A stretch of 64,000 nt of DNA from DASPLX01 sp035627375 (GTDB lineage Bacteria > Pseudomonadota > Gammaproteobacteria > Burkholderiales > Burkholderiaceae_D): assembly GCA_035627375.1 (NCBI GenBank), contig DASPLX010000037.1, forward strand, positions 186,001-250,000, given 5' to 3'. Under the pieces are notes generated by a model. It worked only from the letters and a program-made list of their open reading frames with translations. It was not told where the DNA came from and ran no database searches. Shown piece by piece: positions 42,601 to 51,600 of the stretch. The translations under genes and the position numbers were made by a program. The first letter of the stretch is position 1. Every line of letters starts with the position of its first letter.

Positions 42601-45600
42601 GATACAGGAGCGGTCAGCAACTATGCCCGGACCGAACATTATGTGTACGATCTGCGCGGCAATCGCATCAAGACCGTGCTCGACGACCTGGCCTCGGGCC
42701 GGGTGCTGGCCCGCACCTACTACAACCTCCGCAATCAGCTGACGGACGACATCAACGCGGGCGGCACGCTGACCAGCCGGACGCTGGACGCGGCGGGCAA
42801 TACCTGGAAGCTGAGCGTCTACGGCGCCGCGGTGACGCTCAATGCCGACGGCTCGTTGCCGCCGCCCGCGAACCGTCCGGCGGAACATCGCGACAGCGAG
42901 TTCCGGTATGACGCCGCCAATCACATGATCGAAGTCAAGGTCCGGGACGTGATGGTGGGCGAGTACCGGGAAGACCTGGCGGGCGGCCCGGGCTACGTGA
43001 CGTTCAAGGCGAACGTGGTCAACCGCAGCGTATACGACGTACACGGCAACCTGGTCAAGGCCGTCGATGCGCGCGGCGGCGAGACGCGCTACTTCTACGA
43101 TGCCGGCAAGCGCAAGGTTGGCGAGCTGAGCACGGGCGGCTATTTGACGACCTGGGATTACCACGTCGAACAAGGCACGGGCGCCAGGATCGTCGAAGCG
43201 CGCTACGGCAATGCCAGCAACGGCGGCGCCGGCATCACGGCCGCCGACGGCGAAAGCTTCCTGACGGTGCGCACGCGCGCCTATGTCGCCAGCTTCAACA
43301 CGGAAGGCGGCTATATCCCGGCCGACCTGATGCCGGAGGAGGACGTTCAGCCGCACCAGATGCGCATCACGACGCGCTATGTCGACGCGGAGGGCAAGGT
43401 CAAGCAGGAGCGGGTGCACCTGGGAGGCACGCTCCAGCAGCCGACGGCGGCGACCACCACGTATACATACAATGCGCTCGGTCAGATCAGCATGGTGGAA
43501 GACGCGGACCAGTTCGTGACCACGTTCGACTACGATGCGCTGGGCCGCCAGACCAGGAAGCGCGTGAACCTGACCAAGGCAGTGGCGGCTAGCGGCACTT
43601 ACACGATCGACCCGAATGCAACGGATTGGGGAGTGGAAGGCAATGCGCAGTGGCAGATCAGCGAGACCGAGTACAACGGCCTGGGCCAGGTGTCGCGCGA
43701 GATCCGGCACGGCATCACCGACGACAAGGACCGCATCACCAAGTACGTCTACAACAAGCTCGGCAAGCTGATCAAGCTGACGGACGGCTTGAACAAGGAT
43801 ACGACCTACGATTACGACAAGGACGGCAACCAGGTGCGCATGTCGCGCGTGGTGCGCCGCGCGGACAACACCACGGCGTTGGAGTCGACCGTCAGCAAGT
43901 ACGACGCGATGGGCCGTACCACGCGGACCTGGCATGAAGTCAACGGCCAGAACGAGGACGGCACCGTCCAGGCGATGCGCTATAACCTCTACGGCGACAT
44001 GATCGAAAAGGGCCGTTTCAAGCCGAGCGACGGCGAGCCGACGAACCTGCAGGAGTACATGGAGTACAACGCGCTGGGGCAAATGGTGAAGACCAATAGC
44101 GACGGCGTCGTCAAGTTCTTCGTGTACGACCAGAACGGCAATGTCTCGATGACGGTGCAATCGTCGGGATCGAACGACCTCCGAGGCAGGACCCTGGCGG
44201 ATCTTGCCGGCTTGGCCGGCAGCAACTGGTTCCACGGCGGCGTATCGCTGACCATGACGGCTTACGATGCCGAGAATCGCGCGATCAAGACATTGCAGCC
44301 GAATACGGGCCTGCAAGGCATCATGGGCGAATTGGCCAGCCAGATCCGTGCCTACGACAACGGCAGCCAGGGCGCGGCGATGGAAGTCAACCGCAGCACG
44401 GGTTCGTCGGGCACCGTGCTCAACGTGGTGGCCAATGGCCAGCCGGTAGGCGTGGGCGGACCCGGCGGCACGCTCAACTATACGGTGACGAGCGAACGGT
44501 ACCGTCGCTATGACCAATACGGCACCCCGTACACTGTGGTGAAAGACCGGTTGCTGTCGCTGACCTTGAGCAGCGCGGCGATCGTCGATACCGGCATTGC
44601 CACGCAATACGAAGTCGAACTGGTCGACAACCATGGCCAGCGCATTGCTCTGGCGGTGGGCGGCGTGAATGACACCTTCACTTTGGAATTCGCCGAAAAA
44701 ACGATCGTCGGCGGCCAGTTGAGGATCTATCGCCGCATCAATCCGGGCGAGAACGGCCGGGAGCTGCTGGGCGGGAAGGTATACAACACGGCCTCGCCGC
44801 CGCAGCCTTATCCGCCGCTTACGGGCCCGGAATACTGGGATGCGACGGTCACGACGAACGACAGCCTGCAGACGCCGGCGGTAGGACCGAAGCTGCGCAT
44901 CGTCGGCATGCCGGGCGATACGTTCAAGACCATCATCGGCTACCGGCGCAAGAACATGCCCGGAACGGCGTTCACGTACCAGACGATGGCCCAGGTCGGC
45001 GCCGGCGGCAGCCTGGTGCGTCCGGATGCGTTCAATCTCGATCTGGGCGGCGGGAATTTCTTTGCCGGCGAGGATTACGAATACCAGTATATGGCCGTCG
45101 ACAAGAACGGCTTGCTGGTCGCCAGCGGCGGCGGCACCTTCCAGCTCGAGGGCAGCCAGTATTGGATGTCCGGTCGCGTGCTGCTCGGACCGGAATTCAA
45201 CATGGCGACGCCGGCGGTCCATGTCGGCGGCGGCGCCGCCGTCATCGACATCGGCAACGGTCCGCGTACCGTGGTGTTCTTCGACCAGGCGCGCACCAGC
45301 ATCGAATCGTCGCCGTCCCGCCCCACGGCCAGCTTGCGCTATCGCGACGCCAATGGCGTGTGGCAAACCGAGACGCTGTCTGCCGCGCCGGCGATCGCCG
45401 GCGCCACGATCCAGGGCAGCTATGTCTGGAGCCTGCCGGCAGGCACCTACCTCAGCGACTATGTCTTGACCGTCACGGACGCGAACGGCCAAGTGCTCAG
45501 CCAGTCGGCCGGCCAGGTGCAGCTCGATAACGTCTCCAGGGTCGTCAGCTACGGCCGCTTGCAAGACCGTACGCAAGCCGTGCGCATCACTGCGCTGCCG

Positions 45601-48600
45601 GCGGGCACGAAGCAAATCCAAGTGTCGTACCGGGTCCACGGTTCGACGGGAAGCTATACGACCGCGGTGACGGCGCTCAGCGCCGGCGAAAACGGCGTCT
45701 TCGTCTGGGATGCGTTGGGATTGCCGGAAGGGATCTATGACTACCGGGTGGAAGCCCTGGATGCGAACGGCGCCACGTTGCGCACGACGGTCGGCGAGAT
45801 CCGACTCGGCATCAATGGCGCGCAGCTTTCGCGCAACGTGGAAGGGCCGTCGGTCGGCGTCACCGATCCGGTCAACATGACGCAGTCGTACTGGAAGCTC
45901 TCGGGCCTGGATCGCCTGACGTACAAGACCGAGATCGAGTACAACGCCTTCGGTCAAGTGGTCAACCAGAAGGATGCGCGCGGCAACGTGACTACCTTCG
46001 CATACGACGGCGCGGGCCGCATGACGCGCCAGCTGGCCGCCCAAGAGCGGTACATGGATGGCGTGACGCAAGGAGACGCATTCCGGGCGGAAACGCAGTA
46101 CCAGTACAGCGCAGGCGGTCGGATGGTGAAGAAGACCGATGCCGCCGGCAACAGGATGTACTACACGTACCTGAATTTGAGGGATGAATCCGGTAATAAT
46201 GTATCGACGATCGAGTACAGCGGCGATCCTCAAACATGGATTTATAACCTTACCCGGTACAACCTGTTCGGCCAAGCGCTGGCAAGCAAGGACCGCGGCA
46301 ACAACGAGACGATCAAGGAATACAACAACAAGGGCGAGATGACACGCCTGCTCAAGCGGGCACCGGGGGCTGTCCCGGAAGATCCGTACCATGCGGCAAG
46401 CGACCGGACCGACTATCGCTACGAGTACGACGAGAACGGCCGCCGTATCAAGGAAACCAACGTCAGCGATGCCAATTACTCTCTCTCTCGCTCGTCCAGG
46501 ACGTTCTACTACGTGGACGGACGCATCAAGGAGACCCGCTCGGCCGAGAATGTCAAGACCCTCTATACCTATGTCTACAACAAAGACATTACCGGAGCGG
46601 GCGGCGCGGTGGTCGGCGGCTACCAGCAGCTCACCAGCGTGGTGGGCATGCCGACCCTCTCGTGGAGCCTGGTGAATCACTTCGGCCAGACAGTGATGAG
46701 CCACAACGGCACCGACTTGGCCGAGATGGGGTTCGACTTCGCCGGGCACCTGGTGACGCAGCAGAATTCGGCCGGTCAAAGCATCACTCATATCTACAAC
46801 ATCAACGGGCAGCTCGCATCGACCATCGACGGCGTTGCCAATCGGCGCATGGATTATGCGTACGACGGCAACGGCAACAAGATCGTCGAGCAGGTCTCCA
46901 CGGTCGGCTACATCAACGTTCCGTCGCGCGTGCTGGATGCGACGAAGATGCGCTACAACGCGCAGAATTGGATGACCGACATGAGCAGCGGCGATACGGT
47001 CGTGCATCATGACTACGATCGCCTGGGCAACATCCGGCATACCGGAACGGTCTTCAACCATGCCTTCGATGCCAGCGGCACGCGCAAGACGCAAGACAAC
47101 TGGTATGCCTACGACGAATTGAAGCGCGTCACGATCAGCAAGGGTACGGTCGTCAACGGCGAAGTGGTGCGCGGCGATCGCGGCATCCAGATCGGTTACG
47201 ACTACGCCGGCAACCGCCAAAGCGTCAGCTATGGCGCGCAGGCGTCCGAGAACACGACCGGAAACGTGCGCAACGAGGTCTACACCACGCGTTTCTCCGA
47301 CGGCGAGATCACGAGCATCAACGTCAACAACGGCGCGGAGACGAGCAGCCGCACGCTGGTGTACGACCACGGACGCGCCGTCTGGCACCAGTCGGAAGCG
47401 CGCAACGACCAGCAAGGCGTCGTCTACAAGGTCTTGACCACGAAATACAACTGGGATCACCAGGTCTTCAACGAGACGGTCGAACTGAGCATGTCGGACG
47501 ATCGTTACAGCACCAGGGAGATAACGCGGAACTACATGGCCGACGGCAAGACGGTGCAGAGCGAAACCGAAACGTCCCATGAGCATACGCCGTTGAACGA
47601 CGATGTCTTCGATAGGCGCTGGCGCGAGCAGACCACGTCGACGACCACGACCTACACCTATGAATACCGGGGCGCGCCGCAGGTCAAGAGCGCCACGACC
47701 AGCGGACAGGTCACCGCCGTCACATACATCGAGCACGACGACGGCAGCCGCGAGGACGAGGGCCCGCCGGTGACGGTGGCCAACGTCGACGGCTATACGC
47801 TGAATCAGTACGACGGCAACGGCAACCTGCGCAGCAGCAGCAGCCACAACACGACGCTAGGAACGTCGGGCGGCAGCAACGCCGTCGGCAGATGGACTGA
47901 GGTGCGCTACCAGAACGACGTGAACGGCGCCGTGGTGTCGCAAAGCCAGATCGTGCGGGCGCGGCGCGACCAGAATAGCGCACCGGTAGTCGAACATCAC
48001 TATGTGCAGAACGTGATAGCTAACGGCAGGACGATCGGAACGCTGTCGAACGATCCGCTGCAGAAGAACTACGAAGTGGCCCGGGTGCCGACGGATCCGA
48101 ACGCGGCCCCGGAACCGTGGCAGGCGAAGGAAGTGAACGATTTCGACCAGACCTATGTGTCGATCTCGGAACAGCTGCGCCTCGGCGGCAGTATCGGTTA
48201 CACGGCCAGCGAGGGCGAAACGCTGCAGATGGTGGCGGCGCGGTTGTATGGCGATGCCAGCCTGTGGTACAAGCTGGCCGATGCGAACGGCATGTCGGGC
48301 ACGGAGCGGCTGCGCGGCGGCCAGATGCTGAATGCGCCGGCGCTGGCCGGCGGGATTCACAAGCTGGCGTCGACCGGACGTTCGAGCGCGGTCCGGCCCG
48401 GCAGCGGCCTGCTGCAAGGTATCGCGGCCGCGATGCCGGTCGATATGGCCAAGGAATGCGGCATGCTCGGTCGCCTGGCGGTGCTGGGAATCACGGCCAT
48501 CGTCGCGGGCGCATTGACGGTGGCCACGGGCGGGGCCGGCGGCGTGGCGGGCGCCATGATGATCGGTTTCGCGTCGAACCTGGTCGGCCAGGCTGTCGGT

Positions 48601-51600
48601 GCCGCCGCCGGATGGACCAAGTTCGATCCGGCTGCGGTTGTCATCGGCACCTTGACGCCCGGCGTGGGTGGAGCCGTGGGGGCGGCCGCCGGAAAAATCG
48701 TCGGCGACGTTGCGGCGAACGCATTGGGCCAATTCGTGACGCAATCAATTTCCGGAGCGCTCGTCGGGGGCGGCAGCCGGATCCTGCAGGATGCGATGGC
48801 AGGCAGAAGCATCCAGTGGGATAAGGTGGCCAAGGAGGCATTGATCGGCGGCGTCATGGGCGGCGTGTCCTCGTTGATGAACTCGGCATCGGAGCAGGTG
48901 ATTTCCGGGATGCGCAGCCACACCGCGGCCCAGACGGTGGCGTTGCAGAAAGTGGCGACGATCGCATCGTCCGGCGTGCGCTCGTTCGGCAAGGCGTTGT
49001 TGCGAGACGAGTTGTACAGCCGGATCATGCCGGACGAGAGGACGGGAGAGGGTATCTCGGCGTTCGAACGCTTCGCGGGCATGGCTATCCGTGCCACCGG
49101 CGACATGGTCGATACGGCCGTCCAAATATCGGCTGGTGAACGCCGTGCGAGAGAAATAGAGGCGCTGCAGCGGCACCTGCGGTCGATGCCGGCCCATCTG
49201 CGTCCGACGCTGATGACCGGGTCGATGTCTCTGGAGCAACAAGCGGAGGAATGGACACGGAATGCGGCAACGAGCGATGGTTGGACGCCTGCCGACCGGC
49301 AAGGTCCCCTCTTTGCTTCGTGGGATAACGGCAATCAAAGTGAAACAGCTACCGATGCGGGATCTGGTAGCGATGCCGGTTACCAGGAAGGCCTGCCCGA
49401 GTTCCCGGGGGAAAATCGAACCGTTGTCCGTGCCAAGCGGCCCACGCCGGAAGAGGCAGCCCGGGCGCGCAGAGAATATGAGCTCGCGCGACTCCGTCAA
49501 GAAAGCCAGGGCGACGAAGCGGAGCATGCGTATGGTCAGTTGCCAGCCGCCGGCGACGTTGCGGGAGCTGACGAGCCTCAACCAAGGGGCACACCGGCAC
49601 GCCGCTTGGTGAGCGCCTTGACGACCGAGCTTCCGAAGGTCGCCGATAACTCGTGGATGTCCTATTACAGACAGGAAGCCGCCGCCGATCAACGCGTACG
49701 CAACCTGAAACCGACGACCTCTTATGTCGACAGAGGCCCGAACGTCTCGGTCATGCCAAGGAGCAACAATCCGTCGTCGCCGCAGGTATACGGAATGCCT
49801 GCCGAGTTTATGGGAGCTGCTGGCAACATGTCGCCCGAGCATCTGCGTGCATGGGCCGATCTGGCTCCGCAAGATTGGAACACCGGGAAGGCCACGCTCA
49901 CACCTCTGATGGAACTTCAGCAGCCATTTGTTGATTCCCGCCATTTCAGAGCGACGACAGAAGGATTGGGCCGGGTCGGGACCGATCTAGTGGTCGAAAA
50001 ACTTCCTGCTGGTGTTCCGGCGGAAACTCGGATCTATCCCGATGGTAAAGCGGTGATCGCCGTCGACCCCTCTGCTTCTCGGGACGCCGTTCTTCATGAA
50101 GTGCGCCACCAACACACTGGAAAAGACCTGCAACACATGGGGTTCGCAGGCGAAGGCACCCGGCCGTTGGAGGAGGCCGATGCCTATGGTCAGCAGGCAA
50201 GGCGTTTGGAAAAGTATGCCAAGCTGGAAGGCGCAAATGTCGATGCGCAATTGAAACAAATCGAAGCCCATATTGCGTCGGAAGGCTTCAATGAGACCTA
50301 CAAGCAGAGTCTGGCGCAAACCGCACCTGATGCGTTGCGAGAGTACGTCTCGAAAAATATGCCGCTCGTTAAGTCAGCTTTCGGGACTTCGCCGCAAAGC
50401 ACGGGCACGTGGCCGACAACGGTACCCTCGGCCAATGGCGGTCCGATCGTCCGTCATGTCAAAACAGTGACCTGGCCTACGGTTATTCTCAAGAATAACC
50501 AGGTTTGGAGCCCTGGACATATACAGTGGCAGTTCGAGCCGGAGGAAATCAAGCTGGCCAAAGAACTGTGGGATATCAACCTGTCGGAAGCATATGGTCA
50601 GCATCCTTTACCAGGGGCGCGGCCTAAAGACCTCGTCGTTGAAGGACGCACGGAAACCAATAAGCCGTTCTCGATAACAGCAAAGGTGGTGGAAGCCGCA
50701 CCCTATGCTCAAGATCCACGTGTGCCTCGTGTCTGGGCAACGCAATACCCTGGCGACCCTCTCCCCGTTACAAAATCGGCGCTGATATTCGACCATGGCC
50801 ATGTCGATTGGGCTGCAGCTCGGGTGTTTGAGTCGCATGCAACGTATTTCAATCCGACGTATATAACTGCAGGGCCTGCGAAAGCGAACTGTGTCTGGGG
50901 GCATATCGACATGCTGAATCAGCTCGGCCTCGCGGACTTTAGAAATCTTGATGCAAATACCACGCCTCAGGAGCTGCATCAAAAGATTGCGGAAGCCAAC
51001 TTGAGATTCGATAATCCGTTGCTGCGCCGGACCAAGCCGCTCGCTCCCGTGGTCGGGACAAAGCCTTCTGCTGTCCCGCAGGCATCGGCGACGCCGCCTA
51101 TTATGGCTTCCCATATTGAAGAGCCCTCTGCTTCGTCGCGTGCCATTCCTCAGCAGTCCTCCCTGGAAGCGGACAGAAAATTTGCCGAGAACTTTTTCGG
51201 CTATGTACCGCCTGGATCAGCCGAGTCCAAAGGACCTTGGTTCTATGGCGAAGCGGGTACACGGTGGGATTACAAACCGACTCCGAGGATGGTGAATGCT
51301 GGATCGTCCGTTGGCACAGGAGCCAAGGGAGCCGGCTGGCTCATGGTGGGGTATGCAGTGTATAACGACGCCGGTCGCCTGGGAACTGCCTTTGGCGAGG
51401 CGGAGATGCAGAATGACAACAGCCCCATCTTTTATACAAGCGCCAGAATTGCGCGTGACTGGACTGTCGGATGGGGCGGGGCTGTTGCCGGCGGCTGGGC
51501 CGGCGCAGCCGCAGGCGGGGCAGTGGGCGGGCCGTTTGCTCCGGTAACCGCACCGATTGGCGGCGTAGTGGGGGCTGTCTCCGGCGGGTACGCAGCGGTG

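Noticed and set aside
35110..47847. A 4245-codon open frame on the minus strand inside RHS2
   Set aside because: It is antisense to a clear YD-repeat coding frame, is low-complexity (Val/Arg/Gly/His), lacks any domain, and arises because the sense strand rarely uses the codons that would give stops in that antisense frame. The same holds for 10063-16488 (2141 codons) in RHS1.
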